Positions 42,966 to 51,854 of a DNA stretch of 64,000 bases are shown here, one piece after another; the stretch's first letter is position 1, and the number at the start of each line of letters is the position of its first letter. Position numbers and translations under genes: made by a program. This stretch comes from JAGQZY01 sp964588335 (GTDB lineage: Bacteria > Bdellovibrionota > Bdellovibrionia > Bdellovibrionales > JAGQZY01): positions 62,001-126,000 of the forward strand of contig CAZPOV010000002.1 of NCBI GenBank assembly GCA_964588335.1, read 5' to 3'. The notes under the pieces were generated by a model. It was not told where the DNA came from. It was given only the letters and a program-made list of their open reading frames with translations, and ran no database searches.

Positions 42966-44561
42966 ATGATTAGTACAACGGACCTCGGATTGAAATATGG
43001 CAGTCGGACACTGTTTGAAGATGTGAACGTCAAATTCACTCCCGGAAACTGCTATGGTTTGATTGGTGCCAACGGGGCGGGTAAGTCGACTTTCTTAAAA
43101 ATCCTTTCCGGTGATGTTGATTCCACCACAGGTACGGTGCAAAAAGATAAAAAACTGCGACTGTCATTTTTGAAACAGGATCAGAATGCCTACGATGAAC
43201 ATACCGTCCTTGATACTGTGTTGATGGGCAATGAGCGGCTGCATGCGATCATGAAAGAGCGTGAAGCTATTTACGCCAAACCAGACTTCTCTGAAGAGGA
43301 TGGCATCAAGTCGGCCGAACTGGAGTCTGAATTTGCCGATATGAATGGCTACGAGGCGGAATCGGAGGCGGGAATCCTGCTTGCTGGGTTGGGCATCCCG
43401 GCGGATGACAATGAAAAATTGATGAAAGATTTGGACGGCAGTCAGAAGGTTAAAGTTCTGTTGGCTCAAGCCCTTTTCGGTCAACCTGATATTTTACTAT
43501 TGGATGAGCCCACCAACCACCTTGATGTTTTTGCCATTCAATGGTTGGAAGATTTTCTGATGTCCTTTGAGAGCACGGTGATTGTGGTCAGCCACGATCG
43601 TCACTTTATGAATCGAGTCTGCACCCACATCGCCGATATTGATTTTGCAAAAATCAAAACCTATGCTGGGAACTATGAATTCTGGCAACGCTCCTGCGAG
43701 CTCAGTCGTCGCATGCAGTCCGAGCAAAACAAAAAGAATGAAGCGAAAGCGGAGGAACTAAAAAAGTTTATCGCCCGCTTTAGTGCTAACGCTTCGAAGT
43801 CAAAGCAAGCCACATCAAGGCAGAAACAACTTGAAAAACTGGAATTGGGTGACATGCCCGTGTCTTCCCGCCGTTATCCGTTTGTCGGCTTTGACCCTGA
43901 GAGAGAGGCTGGCAATGACATCCTCATCACGGAAAATTTAAGCAAAACCAGCGAAGGCGAAACACTTTTAAAAGATATTAATTTTCGGGTCGAAAAAGGT
44001 GACAAGATTGCCTTTGTAAACAAGAACGACGTCGCAACCACAGCTCTTTTTGATATTCTCGCTGGCGAAGTAAAACCTGATTCTGGAGGATTCAGTTGGG
44101 GGGTGACCATCACCACCAGCTACTTTCCGAGCGACAACTCGAAGTATTTTGAAGGATGCGAGGACACTTTGATCGATTGGCTTCGTCAGTTTTCGAATGA
44201 GAAAGATGAGTCTTTTATTCGTGGGTTTTTAGGGAAAATGCTTTTTAGTAAAGACGAAGCTCTTAAGAAAGCAAAAGTGTTGTCGGGAGGCGAGCGCGTT
44301 CGTTGTATGCTGGCAAAAATGATGCTGTCAGGAGCCAATGTCTTGATCCTTGATCATCCCACCGCCCACTTGGATTTGGAGTCGGTTACGGCCTTAAACG
44401 ATGGCCTGGCTCGCTTTGATGGGACCGTGTTGTTTGCGTCCCAGGATCACGAATTTGTTCAGACCATCGCCAACCGAATCATTCATATCGATGAAACCGT
44501 CAAGTTCGACGATTCCACCTCCTATGATGAATTCTTGGAAAGCCAAAAACCCAAAGCTTAA
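42966..44561 (+). CDS. ABC-F ATPase, YbiT-like, with one degenerate ATP site
   Basis: A ribosome-associated ABC-F protein of 531 residues with two nucleotide-binding domains. Domain 1 has an intact Walker A (GANGAGKST) and Walker B (LLLDEPTNHLD) but a weak signature (LDGSQKVK). Domain 2 has an intact signature (LSGGERVR) but Walker A is VNKNDVATT, with no GKT, and Walker B is LILDHPTAHLD, Glu replaced by His. Each ATP site pairs Walker A of one domain with the signature of the other, so one site is wholly intact and the other wholly lost. The linker (FSANASKSKQATSRQKQ) is that of YbiT. AAGGA precedes the start. Confidence 0.92.
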   Translation: MISTTDLGLKYGSRTLFEDVNVKFTPGNCYGLIGANGAGKSTFLKILSGDVDSTTGTVQKDKKLRLSFLKQDQNAYDEHTVLDTVLMGNERLHAIMKEREAIYAKPDFSEEDGIKSAELESEFADMNGYEAESEAGILLAGLGIPADDNEKLMKDLDGSQKVKVLLAQALFGQPDILLLDEPTNHLDVFAIQWLEDFLMSFESTVIVVSHDRHFMNRVCTHIADIDFAKIKTYAGNYEFWQRSCELSRRMQSEQNKKNEAKAEELKKFIARFSANASKSKQATSRQKQLEKLELGDMPVSSRRYPFVGFDPEREAGNDILITENLSKTSEGETLLKDINFRVEKGDKIAFVNKNDVATTALFDILAGEVKPDSGGFSWGVTITTSYFPSDNSKYFEGCEDTLIDWLRQFSNEKDESFIRGFLGKMLFSKDEALKKAKVLSGGERVRCMLAKMMLSGANVLILDHPTAHLDLESVTALNDGLARFDGTVLFASQDHEFVQTIANRIIHIDETVKFDDSTSYDEFLESQKPKA

Positions 44562-44564
44562 ATC

Positions 44565-45218
44565 TTAAAGTTCAACTCCATAGGCGCGTCCCACAGTTGA
44601 AACCGACGAAGGAGTTGTTGTTCCGCCTTTGCCTTGAAGGCGGGCATTGTGATTATCAGCGTAAGCTCTTCCTTGATGACAAGGAGAGCGTGTCGTTTCG
44701 GACCGGCCAGGAGTGATTCTTGGCACATGTTGTGCGATTCCAGCCAAATTGTTTTCATGACGTAGGGTCATAGCTTGAACAAGTGTTTGATTGGAAAACA
44801 GTTGATTTTCCAGATCGCCACTTGCGTAAATTCGATGGTCTTCATAGTTTGTGACGTCGGGACGGTAGGCGATATGGTTAAGAGTAACAGCGACGGGCTC
44901 TCCACTGGCCGTAGTCAAAGACTCTCCGCTATTAAAGCTTTGGCCACCATTGCAGGTCGCTCCATTGAGTGCAAAAGAGATACCTCCACCTTGAAGTTCT
45001 GGCAGCTCTCGCCGTGAATTTGTTGTCACTCCATAGCGATCCATGACATTACCAGAGTCTTCAATATAGTGGTCCAAGGCCTGGCTCAATCGGCGAAGAG
45101 TGGCTCGATCGGTTTGCAACATATGTTGAAGACGACGATCCAGTTCAGCGTGATCCACTTCGGCTCCCGTGATCGGGATCTGCCCCAGTTTGTTTCCCTG
45201 ATTATCAAAGATTTCCAT
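44565..45218 (-). CDS. C-terminal part of an exported protein, after an in-frame TGA
   Basis: The 217-residue frame starts at ATG 45218, two codons after the TGA that ends the preceding frame, and in the same reading frame. It has no signal peptide or ribosome site. Content: IFDNQGNKLGQIPI, then a Gly/Asn/Ser-rich part with a few Cys; no family recognised. The simplest reading is that the TGA interrupts one gene, by mutation, readthrough or recoding. Confidence 0.6.
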   Translation of the reverse strand: MEIFDNQGNKLGQIPITGAEVDHAELDRRLQHMLQTDRATLRRLSQALDHYIEDSGNVMDRYGVTTNSRRELPELQGGGISFALNGATCNGGQSFNSGESLTTASGEPVAVTLNHIAYRPDVTNYEDHRIYASGDLENQLFSNQTLVQAMTLRHENNLAGIAQHVPRITPGRSETTRSPCHQGRAYADNHNARLQGKGGTTTPSSVSTVGRAYGVEL

Positions 45219-45221
45219 GAC

Positions 45222-45419
45222 TCAACAATTGGGTCCGCCAATATATTGATGGGGACGAAAAGTGATGTTGTAGGAAGAGGCGATGGATTCGGCTGTCGCT
45301 GCAGAATTGAGGGGACGATCAGCGACGGCTGACTCCCAAGCGGCCAAACGAGTGCCGGAGCAAGCAAGGGCGGAGCTTGTGGCAAAAGTCATTGTTAGTA
45401 AAATAATTAATTGTCTCAT
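45222..45419 (-). CDS. N-terminal part of an exported protein, ends at in-frame TGA
   Basis: A signal peptide (MRQLIILLTMTFATSSALA) is followed by about 45 residues ending QYIGGPNC, then TGA. GGGGG (45426-45430) precedes the start, six bases away, as for other exported proteins here. If read through, the joined protein would be about 283 residues. It resembles the signal peptide plus Cys-rich start of the small exported protein at 40.9 kb only in style. Confidence 0.62.
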   Translation of the reverse strand: MRQLIILLTMTFATSSALACSGTRLAAWESAVADRPLNSAATAESIASSYNITFRPHQYIGGPNC

Positions 45420-45587
45420 TATGAGCCCCCATTTTTATAAAAATAATCTGATATTGAGGTTTAGGTGCAAGATTGAATCCAAATAAGAATAAAGCTGCAG
45501 CCCTTTGAACCAAAAAAATGTGGACCGGACTGACATCTGTTGAAAGCCTCGCCATTTATCCTAACTTTTAACGAATTCTTGTGCTTT

Positions 45588-46841
45588 TTATTCGGCAATC
45601 ATGCTGTGGGCGGCTAGCCATGCGGTGGTCCAAGCGTTTTGAAAGTTAAAGCCGCCAGTGATACCGTCCACGTCTAAAATTTCTCCGGCGAAGTAGACAC
45701 CCGGTGCTTTCTTGCTTTCCATGGTTTTAAAATGGATCTCTTTTAAGGAAACACCACCACATTCGACAAACTCATCTTTAAAACGGTTTTGACCTTGTAT
45801 TTCAAACTCACATTGGGTGAGATTCTGGAAAATACTTTGCAGTTCCTTTTTCGATATATTGGCCCACTGTTTATCTCCATCGATGTCGAGCACACTTAGA
45901 AGTTGCAACCAAAAGCGTTTTGCCAGAGCGGTCGGGTAGGCATTCTTAAGTTGAGTTTTACCGTTATCCGCTTTTATTTTTTGCAGGTTTGCTAGGACTT
46001 CGGGTTTTTCCTGGTGACCGAACCAGTTGACCACTAAAGTCGCACTGTAATCAGACTTTTTCATCTCGCGAGCCGCCCAGGCCGACAACTTTAATATAGC
46101 CGGACCGCTCAAACCCCAGTGGGTGATGAGTGTTGGTCCCATTTGCTTAAAACTTTTCTGACCTGGAATTTTCAACTGCAGTGAGGAGTTAGGAAAGCTT
46201 AAACCTTGCAGTCCCTTTAAAAGAGGGTGAGCGATTTTAAAGCTAAAAAGCGACGGCGCCCTTTCCGTGATTTTGTGTCCCAAGCTCTCGGCCAACTTAT
46301 AGCCCTTCTCGGCGCTGCCAGTGGCTATCAAAACACGATCGCAGGTAAAAACATCTTGGTTCTTGCTGATCAGATCCCAAGTATTTTCTGAACCTTTGCG
46401 AAGGCTTTGGATGGGTGAGCGGTCGATGGTTTTTATTCCCAACTTTTTAACCAAGTCCAAGTAGGTGTTAATGATTGTTTCGGAACTGTTAGAAGTAGGA
46501 AACATGCGTCCATCCTCTTCGGCCACAAGTTCAACGCCGTGGTTGGCAAACCAGGCCACTGTGTCTTTGGCTTGAAACTTTTGCATGGGAGAGAGAAGTT
46601 CCCGTTGGCCCCGCGGATAATTTTCGCAAAATTTTTGAACTTCAAAAAGATTGTGGGTGACGTTGCAGCGTCCGCCTCCTGAAATTCTCACTTTCTTCAG
46701 AAACTGGTGGCCCGATTCAAAGATCTTCACATGGACGGGACGTTTCTGCTCTTGTGCAAACAGAGCCACATTGATGGCACAAAAAAAGCCTGCCGCGCCA
46801 CCGCCGACAATGCCAATTTCCAGAGGGCTTGGGTGTTTCAT
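45588..46841 (-). CDS. HI0933-family FAD-dependent oxidoreductase (YhiN-like)
   Basis: The flavoprotein starts with the FAD-binding GIVGGGAAGFFCAI, followed by RISGGGRCNVTH, a hallmark of this family, and ends with YFAGEILDVDGITGGFNFQNAWTTAW. ATG 46841 is taken; an upstream ATG at 46859 adds six residues. Known or predicted roles include bile-acid-type (BaiN) and other dehydrogenations, but most members have no assigned substrate. Cytoplasmic. Confidence 0.92.
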   Translation of the reverse strand: MKHPSPLEIGIVGGGAAGFFCAINVALFAQEQKRPVHVKIFESGHQFLKKVRISGGGRCNVTHNLFEVQKFCENYPRGQRELLSPMQKFQAKDTVAWFANHGVELVAEEDGRMFPTSNSSETIINTYLDLVKKLGIKTIDRSPIQSLRKGSENTWDLISKNQDVFTCDRVLIATGSAEKGYKLAESLGHKITERAPSLFSFKIAHPLLKGLQGLSFPNSSLQLKIPGQKSFKQMGPTLITHWGLSGPAILKLSAWAAREMKKSDYSATLVVNWFGHQEKPEVLANLQKIKADNGKTQLKNAYPTALAKRFWLQLLSVLDIDGDKQWANISKKELQSIFQNLTQCEFEIQGQNRFKDEFVECGGVSLKEIHFKTMESKKAPGVYFAGEILDVDGITGGFNFQNAWTTAWLAAHSMIAE

Positions 46842-47060
46842 GGGGGAAGTATGGCGCAATCATTGAAGACTGTCGACTGAGAAACCTGTTAGCGGTCAAT
46901 TTTTCAATTCTGTGCCTGGCCTCAATGCTCAATCGCTGAAATCACGGATCAGGAGTGGTGCAAAATTTCACAGCCAAAAGTTTAGTAAAGGCTCTGTTCA
47001 AAGGTCCTGTTTGCTTGTTTGGCTATCAATAAATTAGGCATTTTCACCGAACCATTCACT

Positions 47061-48311
47061 ATGAAGGCTTTATTCCGCTTGTTTTTACCTTTTATTTTCC
47101 TGGTAGGGTGTCATAAATCTCCGCAGCAGTTGCCTGAGATATCCGAAGCCGATTTGCAGAAAGCAGCAACCATCGAACAAACTCTCCAACAGGAAATTGA
47201 AAAAGGAGATCTGCTTGAAGCTTTGGAAACCGAAGACGGGGAACTTCAGCAAAGAGGATTTTTGGTCAGTCGTTTTATCAAAAAGTTGATCGACTTGATT
47301 TTGCCCGAACATCTTGAAGCTTTTGACAGAAACCACACTGGACTCAATGAAAAACAAGAAACATTCGTTGAGTATCGAGGCGTCTACGGACGTTGCCATC
47401 AGTTTCGTGTGTTTTATAAGTACAAAGACAGTCGGGTAGAAAATGTGGAATGGGCTTCATCGGTACTGTCAGTTCCCGTGAAAGATAAGTCGAATATCAA
47501 TGCCGGTGTTGTGTTAGCGCCCACACTCGATGGTTTTACGCCATTTATTGAATCGGGTCTTTGGTTAAAGTTGTGTCGAAAAGGATTAGCCACATTAATG
47601 CCCGAATCGCTATATCGTAAACAAGAGGGGCAGTGGCAAAAGCTCCACTTTGATCCAACCCCTCCTTACAAAACAGTGGATGAGTACAGTCTTTATGAGG
47701 AAAGCATTCAACGCTATGAATTTGTTTTGAATAAAAACGTTGAAATTCTTCGCTCTTTTGACACATTAATGACCGATCGCCAAGATCGTCTGGTTGATTT
47801 TAATATCATGAACGTCGAGCCTCAACGAGTTGGCTTTTGGGGATCCAGCTTTGGCGCGGTGGTCGGCGCTTTGGTAGTGGCCAAGGATCCAAAAATCAAA
47901 GCGGCCGTTTTAACTGTTGGCGGTGGCGATCTTCCCTATGTGGTCTCACGATCGAAAATATCGCTTTTTAAAAAGACCCGACGGGCCCAAATGAAACTTT
48001 TGGGTATCAATTCGATCAATGAATACGAGGCCTTCATCTCGCAGTACTTACAGAGTGATCCCTTAAAATATGCTAAAAAAACCGATGCAAAAAGACTTTA
48101 CATGATACTGGCTAAAAAAGACAAATCAGTGCCAACCAAAGCTCAGTATGAACTTTATAATCAATTTGGTCAGCCGGAGAACAGTCGCCTGCGCGCCGGA
48201 CATGTTTTGACTCTGCTTTTTACCTCTTGGTTTAATAGTGGGATCAGTCGACGTTCGATCGATTCTTTGATCCAAAAACTTGAAAAAGAACCGCGCGGTC
48301 AGTCGCTTTGA
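47061..48311 (+). CDS. Alpha/beta hydrolase lipoprotein
   Basis: A lipoprotein signal peptide ends LVGCHK. The catalytic parts look intact: GFWGSSFGAVVGAL with the nucleophile Ser, Asp in AKKDKSVPT and His in AGHVLTLL. The middle has the lipase-like HFDP and helical inserts. ATG 47061 gives 416 residues; the open frame 14 codons earlier lacks a signal. An exported esterase or peptidase anchored to the envelope; no substrate inferred. A hairpin (CCAACC-GATA-GGTTGG, 48315-48330) lies right after the stop. Confidence 0.82.
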   Translation: MKALFRLFLPFIFLVGCHKSPQQLPEISEADLQKAATIEQTLQQEIEKGDLLEALETEDGELQQRGFLVSRFIKKLIDLILPEHLEAFDRNHTGLNEKQETFVEYRGVYGRCHQFRVFYKYKDSRVENVEWASSVLSVPVKDKSNINAGVVLAPTLDGFTPFIESGLWLKLCRKGLATLMPESLYRKQEGQWQKLHFDPTPPYKTVDEYSLYEESIQRYEFVLNKNVEILRSFDTLMTDRQDRLVDFNIMNVEPQRVGFWGSSFGAVVGALVVAKDPKIKAAVLTVGGGDLPYVVSRSKISLFKKTRRAQMKLLGINSINEYEAFISQYLQSDPLKYAKKTDAKRLYMILAKKDKSVPTKAQYELYNQFGQPENSRLRAGHVLTLLFTSWFNSGISRRSIDSLIQKLEKEPRGQSL

Positions 48312-48314
48312 TGG

Positions 48315-48330
48315 CCAACCGATAGGTTGG
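48315..48330. terminator. Hairpin between convergent genes
   Basis: Stem CCAACC/GGTTGG with loop GATA. It lies between the hydrolase gene stop and the stop of the following minus-strand gene. The T-rich tail is weak on either side. Confidence 0.4.
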
Positions 48331-48345
48331 GTTCTCGTTCCGTAT

Positions 48346-48768
48346 TTAAAGTTCAGATGCTGGGATACACTTTAAAAATGTTTTTGTTTGAGCGGGGCCA
48401 TACTCAGAAAGATTTTCGAATGCTAAGCGGACAAAGCCTTTTTCGCCGGCGACAACCTTGGGGCTTAGATAGAGTTCGAAAACCGTTCTTTGTTCACTAA
48501 ACAAGCCGATCTCCCAGTTTGTGCAATTTTCCTGTTTTAACTGAGGATTGAGCATTTTCCAATTCTGGTAGTTTTTTGAGGTTTCGTCTGTTTCGACCCA
48601 AACAGCTGGGCAGCTTTTCTGGGGTCCGTGGAAAAGAGGTTGAGTCGCGTCGCGCAAGTCGAGGGCCAGAGGTTTTTGTAAAATAATATCGTTGAAACAA
48701 AGATAAAGAGTATTGGCCGCGGCTGGCATACTGGAAAAAACCAAAAGTATCACTGTTAATAATTTCAT
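48346..48768 (-). CDS. Exported protein of unknown function (140 aa)
   Basis: Signal peptide MKLLTVILLVFSSMPAAANT, then a mature part with four Cys (LYLCFND, KSCPAV, ENCTNW, FLKCIP) that could form two disulfides. The start ATG 48768 follows GGGGGG (48772-48777) by three bases; the longer open frame upstream is not used. No family is recognised. Confidence 0.7.
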   Translation of the reverse strand: MKLLTVILLVFSSMPAAANTLYLCFNDIILQKPLALDLRDATQPLFHGPQKSCPAVWVETDETSKNYQNWKMLNPQLKQENCTNWEIGLFSEQRTVFELYLSPKVVAGEKGFVRLAFENLSEYGPAQTKTFLKCIPASEL

Positions 48769-48936
48769 TGTCCCCCCTCTGATCGTGATTGGAAATCTAG
48801 CATAAGAGACAACAGGGTTTAAAGGAAATACTTGCGATATCATGGAATTCTAAGGCATCGAGCCTGCGTCAGAAATAACTCTGCCTAGCAAGGCAATGAC
48901 CGTTGCCAGGCTGCGAAAAGCTGGTTAGGCTAGGCC

Positions 48937-49599
48937 ATGATTGTTTTACATCACCTTGAACGGTCCCGGTCGCATCGTATTCTTTGGCTCCTTGAAGAGC
49001 TGGGTCTTGAGTACGAATTAAAAGTGTATCAACGCGACCCCAAAACATTGTTGGCTCCGCAAGCGCTTAAAGATTTGCATCCTTTGGGAAAATCGCCATT
49101 GCTTCAGGATGGTGGCAAAAAGGTGGCCGAATCCAGCGTAATCATCGAGTATCTTTTGGATCAATACGGGGAGGGGCGATTACGACCCGCTGCCAAAACT
49201 CCTGAATATTATGAGTATCTGTATTTTCTGCACGCCGCCGAAGGCAGTTTCATGCCGTACCTTTTTCTTAAGTTTGTAATGAGTCGATTGTCGAAATCAC
49301 CAGTGCCGTTACCGCTTCGGCCCGTGGCCAAAATGTTAGCCTGGGGTTTGAACAAGCAGTTGATTGAACCGAATTTCAAAAACCAGTTTCAGTTTTTGGA
49401 TAGAAAATTGGCAGCCAATAATTGGCTCACAGGAGCCGAGTTCACTGCCGCCGACATACAAATGAGCTACCCACTGCTAGCGGCGCAGTCGCGCGTGGAC
49501 CTGAGTGATTATTCGCAATTGGGGCGATTTTTAGAAAGAATAAAAAGCCGACCGGGGTTTAAAAGAGCATTGGAAAAAGGCGGCCCTGTTGAGCTTTAA
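48937..49599 (+). CDS. Glutathione S-transferase
   Basis: A canonical GST of 220 residues: N-terminal thioredoxin fold (LHHLERSRSHRILWLLEELG), SPLLQDGGKKVAESSVIIEYL as the glutathione-binding region, and the helical C-terminal domain with FTAADIQMSYPL. It is the last single-gene unit before the TerB-like gene. Detoxification or stress role is inferred by family. Confidence 0.92.
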   Translation: MIVLHHLERSRSHRILWLLEELGLEYELKVYQRDPKTLLAPQALKDLHPLGKSPLLQDGGKKVAESSVIIEYLLDQYGEGRLRPAAKTPEYYEYLYFLHAAEGSFMPYLFLKFVMSRLSKSPVPLPLRPVAKMLAWGLNKQLIEPNFKNQFQFLDRKLAANNWLTGAEFTAADIQMSYPLLAAQSRVDLSDYSQLGRFLERIKSRPGFKRALEKGGPVEL

Positions 49600-49618
49600 A
49601 CCCGTCACTGGTTTTGGG

Positions 49619-50134
49619 TTATTTTTTTAATAGACTGCGAAACTCTCGAAATTCAGAACGCATTTGAATGTATTGGTTGTTTGAAAGAAGGAGGGCCTTG
49701 GCAATAGACCGAATTTTTTCATTCTCCACTTCCGAGATATCGTCGTCACAGGCGATATGGAACAAAGCTCGAAGAATAGATAATTTCTGCTCGGTGGTGG
49801 CAATTTCATTGGTTAAAGAGGTGACTCGTTGGTGCTCAATCGAATGGGAAAGTGCTTTCGATGAGGCAATATCAACAGCCGCACGGGCTTCATGATCAGA
49901 AAGCTGGGTGTCTTTTTTTAGTACCTCCAGCATTCGTTGTTTCTCACCATCAGAGATTTCTGAGTCGGCGGCGGCCACCCTCGCACCAAGTAACGCTAAG
50001 CAAGCCACATAAGGACTTCGTTGTTCATCCACTGATTTTAGGGCCGATTGTATTTCCGCAATCTCAGGGTGATTGGGAGTTTCTACGGAAGCGTCTTCCG
50101 GGCGATCACTAAATAATTGACTTAACCATGCCAT
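49619..50134 (-). CDS. TerB-like protein
   Basis: The 171-residue protein is helical with the TerB/DjlA-type pattern: ACLALLGARVAAADSEISDGEKQRMLEVL and later IACDDDISEVENEKIRSIA, with acidic ADSEIS and DDDISE loops that may bind metal ions. TerB domains occur in tellurite resistance and in membrane-stress or co-chaperone proteins. It is a single gene; whether it has any part in tellurite resistance is unknown. Confidence 0.83.
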   Translation of the reverse strand: MAWLSQLFSDRPEDASVETPNHPEIAEIQSALKSVDEQRSPYVACLALLGARVAAADSEISDGEKQRMLEVLKKDTQLSDHEARAAVDIASSKALSHSIEHQRVTSLTNEIATTEQKLSILRALFHIACDDDISEVENEKIRSIAKALLLSNNQYIQMRSEFREFRSLLKK

Positions 50135-50333
50135 AAATTTGATCTTAAACGAGTCTAGAGGCCAAGGCCAAGCCGCTCTGCGAATGGCGATAAAGAGAGC
50201 CTAGAAAGCCAATGTCAGAAACTGAAAGCGATGCCTATGGCAGGTAAAGACGGTCTGACACTAGTGCCTGGTTCTTTGAAGCGATCAAGAATAAGAGGCT
50301 TAACTATTGCTGTTGCCAAGCCATGAAAAAGGT

Positions 50334-50364
50334 TGAAAGCGAGGCCATAAAGACCTCGCTTTCA
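50334..50364 (-). terminator. Terminator of the 50.4 kb exported protein
   Basis: An 11-pair stem TGAAAGCGAGG/CCTCGCTTTCA with a nine-base loop lies 17 bases beyond the stop on the minus strand and is followed there by AACCTTTTTC. Confidence 0.65.
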
Positions 50365-50381
50365 GAAGGGTGATGAGTGGG

Positions 50382-50867
50382 TTATTGAACAACGGCACAC
50401 TGCGCGTTGTTAAAATCGCCATGAGCGTTTTTCAGTTCAAAATCGAAAGCCGACGGCTGTTCAGCAACCATCGAAATATTTAAAAAATTGGTGGTGTTGT
50501 CGTTGAAAACAACAGCCCCATTTTGGTAAGTCTTGTCAATTTCGATCTGTTTGACTTGTAGTTGTTTTGAATCCTCAGTTTGGTTAATGATCATGTCGTT
50601 GGTGTACAGAGCATCTTCATAGACAGTGGCACCGTCACGATTGACAGTGATGGATACAAAGGCTCTTTTTCCAGATTCGATAGAAAACGGCGCCGTTTGC
50701 TGGGTCCATGTAGGATCCAATGTATAATAGACCCGAACAATGTACTGGTCACCTTCATAGGTTAACCCTTTACAGGTGATCTCATGGGCCTCTTCAAGAG
50801 TTCCGGCCTGATGCGCCAAGGCTGAAAAAGAAAATATAAATATGGATAATAAAACGAAAAATTTCAT
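50382..50867 (-). CDS. Exported protein of unknown function (161 aa)
   Basis: A signal peptide (FFVLLSIFIFSFSALA) leads to a beta-rich secreted domain with two Cys (ITCKGLTYEG near the start and AQCAVV at the end) and an Asp/Asn-rich middle. The start ATG is preceded by GGGGG (50872-50876). No family is recognised. Confidence 0.7.
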   Translation of the reverse strand: MKFFVLLSIFIFSFSALAHQAGTLEEAHEITCKGLTYEGDQYIVRVYYTLDPTWTQQTAPFSIESGKRAFVSITVNRDGATVYEDALYTNDMIINQTEDSKQLQVKQIEIDKTYQNGAVVFNDNTTNFLNISMVAEQPSAFDFELKNAHGDFNNAQCAVVQ

Positions 50868-51227
50868 GACTCCCCCTAAGAAGTTTTAAACGTTGAAAGA
50901 AAACTCTACAGAAAAGACACCTAGCACTCCTTCTTTTATCTGTGGAGGGAATGTTTAAATAAATTCACGTTTACTCCGTTTAGGGGGTCTCGTTGCTCTT
51001 TTTTGGGGTGTGGCGCTCGACTCCGCTCTGCAGATGCTGCGGCATCGCTGATCAAGTCATAATTTTCGGATTCAAATGCCCGGAACAGCCCCTGGGAATT
51101 CTTGGAGTCAGCAAAAATTAGAGAAATAGGGAACTTGAGGCATGCCGAGGCTGTTAAGGTTTCCTAAAGTCTTTAGGAGCTGGATTCGGCCCTTGTTAAA
51201 ACCATCACATTTTACTAAAAGGACACC
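50868..51227. other. Intergenic region, 360 bases, no gene seen
   Basis: It holds the promoter of the divergent genes at 50.4 and 51.2 kb. A small hairpin GATGCTGCGGCATC lies near 51031-51044. No coding frame or RNA family is supported. Confidence 0.4.
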
Positions 51228-51611
51228 ATGAGATTTATTTTTTTGTTGCTTGTATTCATTGTATTTCCGCTGAAAGGGCATAGCTGTTTTATGGAAAAAT
51301 TCCGATGGAAGAACCGTGTTCTTGTTGTTAACGACAAGGCGCCAAAAAATTTAATCGACAAACAAAAACAAAAATTTGCCAACAACGACGAAGCCAATCG
51401 TGACCGTGATTTAATTTTAATTTTGTCTGGAAAAGAATGCGATAAGAATGGCTTAAAATTTGATTTTGAACCTCAAACCTTTAAAGCCCACTTGGTTGGC
51501 AAGGACGGAACCGTTAAGGCCACTTATAACAAGCCAGTGGCGATGGATAAGGTCTACAAGTTGATCGATAGCATGCCCATGCGTCAGAAAGAAATTTTGC
51601 AGTCCGAATGA
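51228..51611 (+). CDS. DUF4174-like exported protein (127 aa)
   Basis: Signal peptide MRFIFLLLVFIVFPLKGHS, then FRWKNRVLVVNDKAPKN, RDRDLILILSGKE, FKAHLVGKDGTVKATYNKPV and IDSMPMRQKEI. This is the pattern of DUF4174 (thioredoxin-like fold). No catalytic Cys pair is obvious. Function unknown. AAAAGGA precedes the start. Confidence 0.8.
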   Translation: MRFIFLLLVFIVFPLKGHSCFMEKFRWKNRVLVVNDKAPKNLIDKQKQKFANNDEANRDRDLILILSGKECDKNGLKFDFEPQTFKAHLVGKDGTVKATYNKPVAMDKVYKLIDSMPMRQKEILQSE

Positions 51612-51766
51612 TTCCTTATCAATCCATGAGACTTCGTCTCTTTTTATGAATCCAACATCCTATTAAAGACAAGGGTGTTTGTGGTCTTCTGATTTCTTAA
51701 GTTTTCTTAAATGGTTTTAAAAAATCGATATTGACTATTATTATTTAAAGCTTAAGTTACGGCCAA

Positions 51767-51846
51767 ACCTAGGGGCGGCGTAAGCCTGAGACACAGCCCA
51801 GCTGTGAACCCTTGAACCTGATCCAGATTATACTGGCGTAGGAAAG
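51767..51846 (+). promoter_or_regulatory. TPP riboswitch (THI element)
   Basis: The conserved core is clear: GGGGCGGC...GCCTGAGAC, ACCCTTGAACCTGATCCAGA and TACTGGCGTAGGAAAGGAG. CCTA at the 5' side pairs with TAGG at the 3' side as P1. The ribosome site GGAAAGGAG of the next gene directly abuts P1, so TPP binding should hide it and switch off translation. Thiamine-regulated TonB-dependent receptors in front of this element are known from comparative studies. Confidence 0.95.
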
Positions 51847-51854
51847 GAGATTTT

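Noticed and set aside
45222..45224. Firm call of selenocysteine at the in-frame TGA
   Set aside because: No convincing SECIS hairpin directly downstream, and no selenocysteine machinery can be seen in the window.
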